Positions 12,164 through 21,151 of a stretch of 64,000 bases of DNA are shown here, one piece after another. The stretch is from Chlorophyllum brunneum. Lineage: Eukaryota; Basidiomycota; Agaricomycetes; Agaricales; Agaricaceae. The notes beneath the pieces are model-generated. The model made no database searches. It was not told the origin of the DNA and saw nothing but the letters and a program-made list of their open reading frames with translations. The position numbers and the translations under genes were made by a program. Location: NCBI GenBank assembly GCA_963576785.1, contig OY756149.1:2108001-2172000 (forward strand). Direction: 5' to 3'. Position 1 is the first letter of the stretch. Each line of letters starts with the position of its first letter.

Positions 12164-13393
12164 ATGACCGGGGCGTTTTCGTGGTCAGACCGCCTCAACG
12201 CCTGTCTCCCGTGTCTCCGTCCATCTCCCTCAGCTCACTCTCTCTCATCTCCCTCTCAGGACCAGCTACGCCGCCTACTCACTGACCCAGGCTCTTCATC
12301 CCTCGACGGCGAGACACATTCTCTTCACTCAAACCCTGGCAACCTGCAAGGCCGCCGCAGAAAGAGGAAGCGACGCAATTTTAATATCACCCTCTTCGGA
12401 TACCATCTCTTCGGTCGTCCTATCCAACTCCCATCAGATACCGACGACCCTCTATACCACTCCAACCGTATCACAGCACCCGGTCCTATCACCGCTACAA
12501 CCACAGTACAATCCACTACGACCTTGGACTCCGATGCAGCCCCTTTAGACGCTGATACCATCGATAGTATCTCCGCGCGCACAGCAGCGGCGGCGATTGA
12601 AGCGGAGGAAGAGGAGAGGAAACAGAAGGAAGAGAGGAGAAGGAAGCGGAGAGAGAAGAGGGAGATGAAGAAGATGGCCAAGGCTCTAGCGGTTTCTACT
12701 TCAGAGGGTGGGGACTTTGAGGGATTTCAGGGCAGTGGAGATGGATATCCCGGTATACCTTCACCTTTCTTTGATGAATCACAGGAGCGTCCTCAGGAAC
12801 AGAGAACACCTTCCCCCATTTCACTCCTTCCTCATCTCGCCATCACACAAGAAGACGAAGATGAAGGCGCGGATCTCGACGGAGTTGTATACACACGGCG
12901 AAGAGTACCACCTGGTCAATCCCTCAACGGAGGCTCCGACTCCCGTAGCCGTACCTCGACCTCTTTAAGTGATCGTCCAGCATATCGACTCCAGGAACCT
13001 ACTCCAACCAAACCCAAGTCCTCGTCCTCCGCGAAGAAGAAATCCAAAAAACCCAAACCCAAATCCGCTACGAATTCATCCAATACAGCAGATAGCACAT
13101 CCCTCGCTTCACCTACCTCTCCATCATTCTTCCCTCCAGAAGATATAGACACGAGCATCACCACCGTTTTATCACCAAGTACAATCGAACAAGGTCAAGG
13201 ATTCTTTGATCTTAACGATCATCATCACGAAGATGATCCTCCTGTGTATGCCAAAAAATCTCCAGTGGGTGATACTGGGTTTCCTAGTACGGGTTTTGGT
13301 AGAGGATTGGGGTCGGGATATGGGAATGTGAGATTGGGTAAGGTGTTTGATAGTCGCGGGGTTGATGATGATCGTTTTGATGGAACGTTTTGA
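12164..13393 (+). CDS. Gene A: serine-rich protein with basic coiled coil, unknown function
   Basis: Single open frame of 409 residues from an ATG in a good context (CCACCATGACC). The frame stays open upstream only from a GTG. The N-terminus has a cysteine pair (NACLPCL) that could be palmitoylated. Residues ~135-175 are a strongly charged helix alternating Glu and Lys/Arg, likely coiled coil. The middle and C-terminus are disordered: Ser/Pro/Thr-rich with a Lys-rich patch (SSSSAKKKSKKPKPK), acidic runs, a HHHEDDPPVYAKK segment and a Gly-rich end. I do not recognise a family; it resembles the disordered conserved proteins of basidiomycetes. A truncated, stop-containing copy lies at 16.53-16.90 kb. 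An ATTGCAG just upstream could be a 5'-UTR splice acceptor. Confidence 0.65.
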   Translation: MTGAFSWSDRLNACLPCLRPSPSAHSLSSPSQDQLRRLLTDPGSSSLDGETHSLHSNPGNLQGRRRKRKRRNFNITLFGYHLFGRPIQLPSDTDDPLYHSNRITAPGPITATTTVQSTTTLDSDAAPLDADTIDSISARTAAAAIEAEEEERKQKEERRRKRREKREMKKMAKALAVSTSEGGDFEGFQGSGDGYPGIPSPFFDESQERPQEQRTPSPISLLPHLAITQEDEDEGADLDGVVYTRRRVPPGQSLNGGSDSRSRTSTSLSDRPAYRLQEPTPTKPKSSSSAKKKSKKPKPKSATNSSNTADSTSLASPTSPSFFPPEDIDTSITTVLSPSTIEQGQGFFDLNDHHHEDDPPVYAKKSPVGDTGFPSTGFGRGLGSGYGNVRLGKVFDSRGVDDDRFDGTF

Positions 13394-13499
13394 TTTCGGG
13401 GGGTGTCGTGGGATTATACGGATATGTATTAACCCTTTGTTTTACAACTTTTTTTTTTTTTGTATTTACGATCATGAGATATGATACAATCTACGCTCT

Positions 13500-13910
13500 T
13501 GTCCATGCACCACTTATTAACCCAGTGCGATTGTTATGCGTCTTGGCGTGCGGAGTCTTCGAATGCCCTCATGAGCCGCGTAGACTCGAGTCGGCCGATA
13601 TGACCTCCACAACCACCGTCGACTATGGTTGTCGACTCGGTCATCTGGCCTTGTGGGCGTTCATTCTTCTACAAGATGCTCTTGACTGATCAAGACTAGA
13701 TTTGCTCCGATTTTTGACTCTTCGATGATGTCGGGGTATGACTTCTAGTCACTTGGATGGGGCGTATCTGGGGCTCTGTATGCTTCTCTCTCTCTCTCTT
13801 CCAACCACCAAATCTGTTATTCTTCCTCGTGCCCTTCCCTGTTGTTACTGTATGTATCTTAGGTGTCACCTCTGTTTTAGCGTAGTTGGCTGAATTTGAT
13901 GTTTATGGGG
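13500..13910 (+). repeat. Diverged dispersed repeat, copy 2
   Basis: Matches 6,370-6,930 in order and orientation (see the shared GGGCGTTCATTCTT and TAGCGTAGT-GGCTGAATT blocks). A CT dinucleotide run (13,791-13,800) lies inside. No coding frame is conserved between the two copies. Confidence 0.5.
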
Positions 13911-14391
13911 TGCGTTGATCTCCCAACTTTCTAAAAGCAGTATTAGTTTAATGAGCAAACCGGGGTGCTGCGGTCGGATTGGGTGGCCGTAGATGATGTG
14001 ACTTGTCACTGCTTGACTTGTGCCTAGCCCTAAATTTGATTGTTCGGTCACGAAGATCATGGTAGCTGGTGAAATCAATCAGTGAATTCGAGGGGTTTGA
14101 TCTTCTGAGGTGCTTATTTTGGCTCTGGTTTGATTATACTCAGGCGTTTATGCGGGACTGGTTTGATAACCTCAAGGCGCGAGACCCAGCTTCCTGACAA
14201 CCAGAGTATATATAAATGTAGATTCTGTTATGTGCCCGAGTATCCGCTGTCCCCCGCGTTGCCTTACCCTTGACTCGATTCAAATAATGTCCGTAAAATG
14301 CCTCCTTCAGTACAGTTAACCGTTATCCAGGTTACGAATTATCTTCCTACAGCAAAATTATACTTGGTATTCAGGAAAGGCTTTTCTCACT
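13911..14391. other. Upstream region of B2, no gene
   Basis: No gene seen. A TATATAAA box at about 14,208 and the stretch 14,287-14,345 (ATGTCCGTAAAATG...) resemble the stretch upstream of B3 (17,725 onward, ATGTCTGTTATGTG...). The 5' flank was therefore duplicated together with the small gene. Confidence 0.4.
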
Positions 14392-14679
14392 ATGAAAGAT
14401 AGTTCCAACGGTCAGGATACAGCTAGTAGTAAGTCTACGAGATTCACCTGATTTCGGGCGCTAATGTACACTGCGGTGAGAGAAGAAAATAATGACAATA
14501 GTCCACCTGTTGACAGACAAATGGAATGTCCCCCGGCACCATGATTGCAGAATGTCGAACTCCCTGTAGAGGACGTTGATGATGGTGAAGAGGCTGCTGC
14601 TATTACTATTGGGTCTGGGAAAGGAGAGCCTCCCAAGGAAAATCTTTTGATGCATCCTACGATTGATGGATCCTCCTAG
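14392..14679 (+). pseudogene. Small gene B2, copy with in-frame stop
   Basis: Paralogue of B1 and B3. Exon 1 is 14392-14428 (37 nt, phase 1), followed by a GTAAGT intron to 14482. Exon 2 is 14483-14679 (197 nt). Matching features are SSNG in exon 1 and, in exon 2, a PPVDRQMECPPAP block and the VELPVEDVD segment aligned to B3 LNLPPVEDAD. After CPPAP the frame meets TGA (14542-14544) where B3 has CGA (Arg). A single C-to-T change at a CpG therefore explains the nonsense codon. The frame then stays open for another 44 codons, so the loss looks recent. Unless that codon is read through, the product would be only about 32 residues. Confidence 0.6.
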
Positions 14680-16525
14680 AGAATGATAGGTGTTGATTGA
14701 ATCGTTCTTTTGTCTGTTTGTTGCAGTATCTTTTCTAGTTGTATAGTATGAGGATGATCCACTTTCCAGAAAACTGTCCAAATAGTAGCTATGTCCTCAA
14801 GTAGGCTGAACTCAAAAAGTCCAGTTACATCACCGTCTTAGAAATTCAAGATCAGCACTTATGGCCAATGTAATTGAGTTAACAAAATGATACACAGCAT
14901 ACTTAGAGTGGGATGCTACTAAGATCTATTGCAGGCATCCTGTCTCTGCCTCATGTTGCTTTATCCATGAACCAAAAGCCCAACAGCCAACTGGTTCATC
15001 TAAGACGATCAATTCCCTGATCTATATATATGTTATGTGACGTTATCCACGCCTTACCCCGTTTGTTTGGCTCTTTGCCTGTCTGGTTCTCCGAAATGAA
15101 ACAGCAAATATATCCACATCACTCTTGCCTCACACACCTGCCATTCTTGGTATCAAGCATCTTCCGTTCCCTAGTAGTGGAGCATATTGGTACATCCTAG
15201 TGTACATTCAGTATCTTCCTTTTCAGCTTATTCACACATGATTCAGGGGTTGACTGGCTCATGTTCAGGCTTGGCCCATTTGCATCAAACTGTGTGTGAA
15301 CTATTGCCATCAGGTTTTGGTAATCATACCATCAGATGTCGGGCATGTCCAACTGTGCAAATTCACCCGATATTGTGTTCCGGTTCATCTCTACAGACGG
15401 CTCCCGTCACACAAAAATATAGCAGGGACGCAAACCCGCATAGTCAAAACACAACAAATAGCGGCAGCACGGCTTGTGCTACTGATGATCAACACAGATG
15501 ATTGATACCCGGAGCCCCACAAAAACGTTACATTTAAAGTGAACCAGGACCAAGGGTGCCCGATGGGGGAATCCAAAATTCCCAGACATTCTTATTCCAG
15601 GCAGGGACACATTAAATCTTGCTATTACTTAGATTGCGCATGGCCAGGTTATCCCACGTGCGTATGGCATACAACACGCCCAAGGTTGTCATTTGTTCGT
15701 TCGTTATGGGCTCCAGCACCGAATCGTCTTCTGCACATCAAGAATTGAATTCAAGAAACACAACGCCAGAGCCATTAAGCATGATCCCTACAGCTGCCAC
15801 CGTATAATTCACGATAATGTCCCGCCCAGATGGAGGATCTCCAAATGTTGGTGTGATCGATAATATTTTACACGCCGTGAAGATGGATGCATGGCTCCTC
15901 ATGAAACTATAACAGAGCGCTCTTCCGTACAAACCGACAACCGCAATATACCAATGACAGCTTCTGCCATACGATGACGGCTCCGCTAACCAGCCTATAA
16001 CGCAACTGCAGCTAGTGTAACGGCGCTCTGACTATCTCAACACATACACATGCTAAAAATGTACCGTATCATTTATTTCTAATGTTTCAAGTCTCTATAG
16101 CCTCGGCTTTCGTGCGTCCTTATGTTATTTCAATTCTAAAGACCTCACAATCTTTCATATTTCCCTGGTGGACCATTTTCTGCTATTCTCGTTCGACTTT
16201 ATGGGCTTCAAAGGACTGATTAGATACGATAAGACTGGGTACGAAGTAGTATAAAGAGGACGTTGCAAGGAGAAGAGGGACCAGCTTACTCGGGGGGAAC
16301 CGTATCGACTCTCCATCAATCTTCCACGCCTTTATCTCTCTCAATACCAATACCTGCCATCTTGATAATATATCTCTCTGCTTTCGTATTCCTCTGGAAC
16401 GTGTGGGCGACGTTGGACAGAAGCCAGCGATCGACGGACGCGATCGCACCCGCCTCGACTAAACTCGTACGTCCCTTTCCAAGGGAAGAGCATTAATTGA
16501 CTTTGAACGCCCAGCAACAACGGTG
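14680..16525. other. No gene recognised
   Basis: Only short frames occur on either strand, the longest about 106 codons, and none has a domain. Some runs look faintly coding (for example minus 15932-15738) but no exon model holds. The interval separates the B2 and A' relics and probably consists of decayed duplicate DNA. Confidence 0.4.
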
Positions 16526-16905
16526 ATAGGAACCAAGGAAGAAGAGGTTAAGGCGATGACGAGGGCTCCTGTGGTTCCTGCTTAGGTGGGTGGGGAGTTT
16601 GAGGGGGTGGAGAGGATATCCTGGTATAGCCTTCTCGTTCGAAATTAAATTGCAGGAACATCCCCAAGCGCAAGCACAGAAAGCTCCTTTCACCACTCCA
16701 CCACTTCCTATCTCACTTTGACACAGAAAGCCATAAATGAAGGCGCGGAAGCTGACTGACACCATCCAACACAGCAGCTCGCTTATCCCTCGTTTCACCC
16801 ACCTCTCTGTCACGCCTCCCTCTAGACGCAGATACTCCCAATGTGGGTTTTGCTATAGGTTGATAGGAAGGCGAGGGTTACGTCGGTAGGATCTTTTGAA
16901 TATGG
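16526..16905 (+). pseudogene. A': truncated, broken copy of gene A
   Basis: Blocks align in order with gene A (12.66-13.15 kb): GTGGGTGGGGAGTTTGAGGG with the downstream GGATATCC(T/C)GGTATA; ATGAAGGCGCGGA; and CATCCAACACAGCAGCTCGC followed by TCCCTCG(T/C)TTCACC(C/T)ACCTCT. About 200 bases of gene A between the second and third blocks are missing. In-frame stops appear (for example CTTAGG where A codes for serine and threonine). The 5' half of gene A is not recognisable here. Confidence 0.6.
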
Positions 16906-17825
16906 CAGGATTGTGTGACTGGCTGTGGATCATAGATTCGGTTTAGATAATGGAGCAGGTCCAAGGATGTGGTGGTTTGATACGGCCTCCAGAATTGGGC
17001 GGGATTCTAAATGGGGAGCGTACTGGAGCCTATTTGAGCGTACGCTCCGGTTCATTGCACTCGATACCTCTAATATTACAATACATACTGCGAAAAGTCA
17101 TGCGAACAGGCTGAACTGCGATATATGCCCGGTCTGATAAACTACATGGAATAAAATGGTATGGAAATCCTTTTAGGCCCCGACGAGCCCACTGTTTTCT
17201 CATGAAGCGGCTGGATGATCGCACACTTTCCGGAGAGGTCAGATATATTTATCACCGTAACCCCAGGGAAGAGCATCGAGATCTCTAACGGTGACCGTCA
17301 GCGACACATGCTGATGGTTTCTTTCTCCTGCACTGTCTCCTTTGGGGGAGCTTCCTTTCCCCCCCGCTAGACGGCCGAGGAGCTCCGGTCCCTTATGAAG
17401 TTTGTATGGACTTAGGCAAGAGATTTTTTTTTTCTCACACTGGGATCTGTCGCCCAACTCCGCCCGCAGGGTCTACTAAAATTAGCTATAAAGATGAAGA
17501 TGACTTTTCAACAGCAATCTTTACAGTGGAAGATCGATATAATTCTCGCTCCCACGGTTAACGAGGTACAAATGCTGTTATGAAAATACAAACTATATTT
17601 ACTCAGTTCGCCCGTAGGAGTTTACTTTTTTTCCAGCAGGCATATAAGTGCAGACTCTATGTTGCAATCAACCATCAGGTTTCCGCAGTCTCGCCCTGTG
17701 ATTACTCCTAACCAAGCTCACACAATGTCTGTTATGTGTTTCCTGTAGAACATTGACCGTTGCCCAGATTCTAAACCTTTTCGCACAGTATCACACTCGA
17801 CCGTAGGACCACGAGCACCTCCACC
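16906..17825. other. Upstream region of B3, no gene
   Basis: No gene recognised. The last ~120 bases resemble the 5' flank of B2, including an ATGTCTGTTATG block and a TTGCCCAGATTCTAAAC block, and so probably hold the B3 promoter. Confidence 0.4.
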
Positions 17826-17861
17826 ATGAACAATTCTTCCAACGGTCGCGGCAAAGCCAAC

Positions 17862-18615
17862 TGTGGAGAGCGACGTTTGGCTACTGCTGAACTCTCATGT
17901 CGTCTCCAAGGGAGTCTTTTCGGATCAAAAATCTCGGAGCGCCCATCACTGGGTCGGGGCATCATCATAAACATCCCAAAGTCAAGTCTTCTGTCCCTCT
18001 TCCCCGTTTCTATGCCTCCTCCATTTCTATTTCATAACTGTAAGCTATCCCCTTTAAGTCCAATTGTAGGTCTACACCGTAGATGATCATCTGGAGAAAG
18101 TCCCAAATAAATAATGTATTCTGCCTAACCTCTTCCTATCTTCTCTCTTCTCTGTCCTACCTTTATAGTATAAAAACATTATCAATCCATTTGTACCTGG
18201 TCCCCTATTGTTCTACACCTTGTCCATAGATGATTACCTTCATTTTTCTTCCCATTTCTCGGTCTAATTACTTCATTAAAATGTACCTTGGCATATTTCT
18301 TTCACACTTCTAAAACTGGGCCATATTCATGTATGTATATAAGTAGTATGTCTTCGATAGGGGAAGGCAGTGAAATACGAATGAGTATCTAAATCCCCTC
18401 AGATTCTCAAAGCCACTTCGTCTCTTATCTATCTCAACTTCATTAATTACCCAAACTTGATCACCGTTTTTCTCGACCATTTCCTGGTCAATTCCTCTCA
18501 AATCTTCGACGCTCTGTACCGCTAATCGACCCCTTTTGGTTGGAAGCAAAGCGGTTGTTGGATTCGGCCGCGCTCGTTAAAGCGTTCGCTCTCCAGCCCA
18601 TACCCTCGTTCTACA
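17862..18615 (+). repeat. G1 5' LTR (754 bp)
   Basis: TG...CA-ended repeat, the same length as and apparently identical to 24827-25580. Contains a TATA box (18169-18176) and pyrimidine-rich tracts. Confidence 0.93.
18169..18176 (+). promoter_or_regulatory. Putative TATA box in the G1 LTR
   Basis: TATAAAAA about 300 bases into the LTR, a plausible U3 promoter element for the genomic RNA. The 3' LTR carries the same site. Confidence 0.4.
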
Positions 18616-18617
18616 AC

Positions 18618-18636
18618 TGGAGCCCACCGCGAGGGG
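18618..18636 (+). other. G1 primer-binding site
   Basis: Starts TGGAGCCCACC two bases after the 5' LTR. TGG is the expected complement of a tRNA 3' CCA end. I did not identify the tRNA. Confidence 0.5.
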
Positions 18637-18802
18637 CTTCAAAAACCGAAATTGTCGTCTGGTACTCTCTCGAGCATCACCCAACAGGCAACCCTACTCC
18701 TATACAACATTTCCAACACCCCGTCTGACCTCCAACGAAAACATTTCCACCTACCCATATATCACCTCCCAATCCAACATCCTCTCCTATATCAATCACC
18801 AC

Positions 18803-21151
18803 ATGGCTGACCAGAACGAGCCAGGTCCAAACATACCTCAGAACAATGACCCCCAACCAGCTGGAGACAACCCAGGAGCCGTCTTTGGTCTTCCCCCCTA
18901 CCAAGCCCAACATTTCCCACCTGGAGAAGGAAACCATCCACCAGGCTTTATCCCAGCTCAATTCCCTGGTCCGAATCCACTCGGACAGCCACCTCACCCC
19001 CCTAATCCACCTCGGAACCCTCCATATATCATCAATCAATACAACCAGCCTCGTCATATGCCTTCACGTTATGATAGGAATGCCCCAAAGTTTGATGGAA
19101 ACCCTCGTTCACTTAGGAGGTTCTTCGAGGATATTGAGGTAATAGCTCGAGATTGTGGCATCGGACCTCATGAACAAATTGCTCAGACACTTCGTTATCT
19201 TGATCAGTCTGACTATGAAGCCTGGAGAAGCCGTCCAGGAGCCACAGGAGATGATTGGGACCGATTTAAGAGAGAAATTATGGGAATATATCCAGGAGCA
19301 GAGGACGACTCACTTTATACTGTAACCGACCTCGAAATCTTTGTCGAGCGCAATGCAGCTATCCCCATGCGAGACCGATTCCAGTTTGGGACCTATTATC
19401 GAGAATTCTTGGCCCGAGCTGGCTGGTTATTGCACCGTCTTTTGATATCACATCGGGAGCGCAATAAACTCTTCATCAATGGGTTCCACATTGATTTTCG
19501 CAACCAGCTTCGTACCCAGCTTCGTCTTCAGGACCCACTTCATCCCCTTGATGAACCTTGGGATATTTTGGTCATAGAGGAAGCAGCTCGATTTCTACTG
19601 GATGGACGAACAGGAGGAAATGTTCTTGCCTTATCTACACCCTCTCTCTATCCTCCTCCTCAAATCCCACCCGCTCCCATAGCTACATTCACTCCATCAC
19701 CTCGGGAAACATTTGATATGTCTTCGATTGAACAAATATTGACTTCAGATGCATTTCTCAATCGCTTGGCAGGAAAACTCACCAATCCACGTACCAATAC
19801 ATTCCAACCTTCATACCAACCACCTCCCCAGCAAAATACTCAACAACGACGCACTGGATGGCCCTGTGGGTTCTGCTCAGACCCAAATCATATGTTTAGG
19901 CACTGTCCGAAGTTGGATGAATATATTCGACGAGGTTTATGCATCCGGGACACTACAAACCGGATCTGTATGCCTAACAGTACCCCAGTATCCCCCCAGA
20001 TCGCGCCTGGACGAAATATGATGGAACGAATTGATAACTGGCATAAATCGCACTCACCACCAATTACCCATGCCCAAGCCAACATCCTGGAGGTATCTCA
20101 ATCGCACCAGCTCGCTCCAAGTAACAACAACGTTCCTAACACTTCAGCCATGCCATATTCCACCTTTCCCACCTCCCAGGATGAAGAGGAGATTGTCAGG
20201 CTCGAAGCGGTCGCTCTAGCAGCTCTCAAACGTCAAGAGGAGATTAGAAAACGTATTGGGAGTGGAGGAAAGCCAAAGAACTCACCAGGCACTGCAGGAC
20301 GAGCCCCTAGGTCTCCAAACACCTCCCAGAATGATCCTGTTGGCCCTCCAGCTCACCCATCTACCCAAACAATACCAGTCTCCAAACCCGTCCCTTCTAA
20401 CACCTCTCCTACCCACCCTGCTTCGCAGCAAACCCAGTATCGATTTTCTTCACCAATTGAAGACCCTAAAGCAGTCCAGCAGGTCATACAACGAAGCCTA
20501 GATGGAACAGTCACTCTCACCCAAAGGGAACTCTATGCCATCGCTCCGGATGTCAGAAAACATATCAAGGAGCAAGTAACTACTCACCGAGTGCCAACTG
20601 GAGCACTAGCAACATCCTCTATGCTCGAACAAGGCCAATCCGAGACCCAACATCCTTCTCTATCCTTGCTTCATCACCATCTCTCATCACCATCTAATCC
20701 AATCATTGTTGCAAATAATGTCGAAGAACTGCGCACCATACCTCTTGAGCTTGATGGAAAGATGATAGTAGATGCTATACTGGATGAAGGTTCGCAAATT
20801 ATAGGGATTCGACGAGACATATGGGAGAAATTAGGCCTACCTCTGCTAAAAGAGCAGAACATGTTGATGGAATCTGCAAATTCGACGAAGGAAATGACTC
20901 TGGGACTCCTTCGAGACCTCCCTGTTCGTATTGGCAGCAATATCTTCTATCTCCAGGTCCAGGTGTTCGAAAATGCGCCATACGAAATGCTTCTTGGACG
21001 TCCATTTATGACTCTCACCCAGTCTAAAACACGCCACTACAGCAATGGGGATTCAGATATTACGCTCTTAGACCCAAACACAAAGGAACTACTCACCATT
21101 CCAACCATGGTACGAGTCCGGTCTGCAGTCCAGCCAGGTGCGGGTTTTTGA
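18803..21151 (+). CDS. gag: G1 Gag with C-terminal aspartic protease
   Basis: 782 residues from an ATG in an ACCACATGG context. The N-terminal ~90 residues are Pro- and Asn-rich. A retrotransposon Gag capsid region follows (~95-260, YDRNAPKFDGNPRSLRRFFED onward). A single zinc knuckle CGFCSDPNHMFRHC (CX2CX4HX4C, ~354-367) binds RNA. The C-terminal ~130 residues look like a retropepsin: a catalytic-type LDEGSQI, then LGRPFM, a typical flap/substrate region. The active-site triad reads D-E-G rather than the usual D-S/T-G. The frame ends with TGA (21149-21151) immediately after a slippery heptamer, so pol is expected as a -1 Gag-Pol fusion. Confidence 0.88.
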   Translation: MADQNEPGPNIPQNNDPQPAGDNPGAVFGLPPYQAQHFPPGEGNHPPGFIPAQFPGPNPLGQPPHPPNPPRNPPYIINQYNQPRHMPSRYDRNAPKFDGNPRSLRRFFEDIEVIARDCGIGPHEQIAQTLRYLDQSDYEAWRSRPGATGDDWDRFKREIMGIYPGAEDDSLYTVTDLEIFVERNAAIPMRDRFQFGTYYREFLARAGWLLHRLLISHRERNKLFINGFHIDFRNQLRTQLRLQDPLHPLDEPWDILVIEEAARFLLDGRTGGNVLALSTPSLYPPPQIPPAPIATFTPSPRETFDMSSIEQILTSDAFLNRLAGKLTNPRTNTFQPSYQPPPQQNTQQRRTGWPCGFCSDPNHMFRHCPKLDEYIRRGLCIRDTTNRICMPNSTPVSPQIAPGRNMMERIDNWHKSHSPPITHAQANILEVSQSHQLAPSNNNVPNTSAMPYSTFPTSQDEEEIVRLEAVALAALKRQEEIRKRIGSGGKPKNSPGTAGRAPRSPNTSQNDPVGPPAHPSTQTIPVSKPVPSNTSPTHPASQQTQYRFSSPIEDPKAVQQVIQRSLDGTVTLTQRELYAIAPDVRKHIKEQVTTHRVPTGALATSSMLEQGQSETQHPSLSLLHHHLSSPSNPIIVANNVEELRTIPLELDGKMIVDAILDEGSQIIGIRRDIWEKLGLPLLKEQNMLMESANSTKEMTLGLLRDLPVRIGSNIFYLQVQVFENAPYEMLLGRPFMTLTQSKTRHYSNGDSDITLLDPNTKELLTIPTMVRVRSAVQPGAGF
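21142..21148 (+). promoter_or_regulatory. -1 ribosomal frameshift site (G GGT TTT)
   Basis: In gag frame the codons are GCG GGT TTT TGA. The heptamer G_GGT_TTT fits the X_XXY_YYZ slippery pattern. A -1 slip on it continues at 21148 (TTG AAT ATC), exactly where the pol frame opens. The stop codon sits directly after the site. No stimulatory structure was tested. Confidence 0.7.

Noticed and set aside
17826..18086. 86-codon plus-strand frame starting at the B3 ATG
   Set aside because: Only its first 12 codons are B3; the rest is read-through into the G1 LTR and has no independent support.
18310..18549. 79-codon minus-strand frame repeated at 25,275-25,514
   Set aside because: It lies inside the two LTRs of G1, so the repetition is the LTR, not a duplicated gene.
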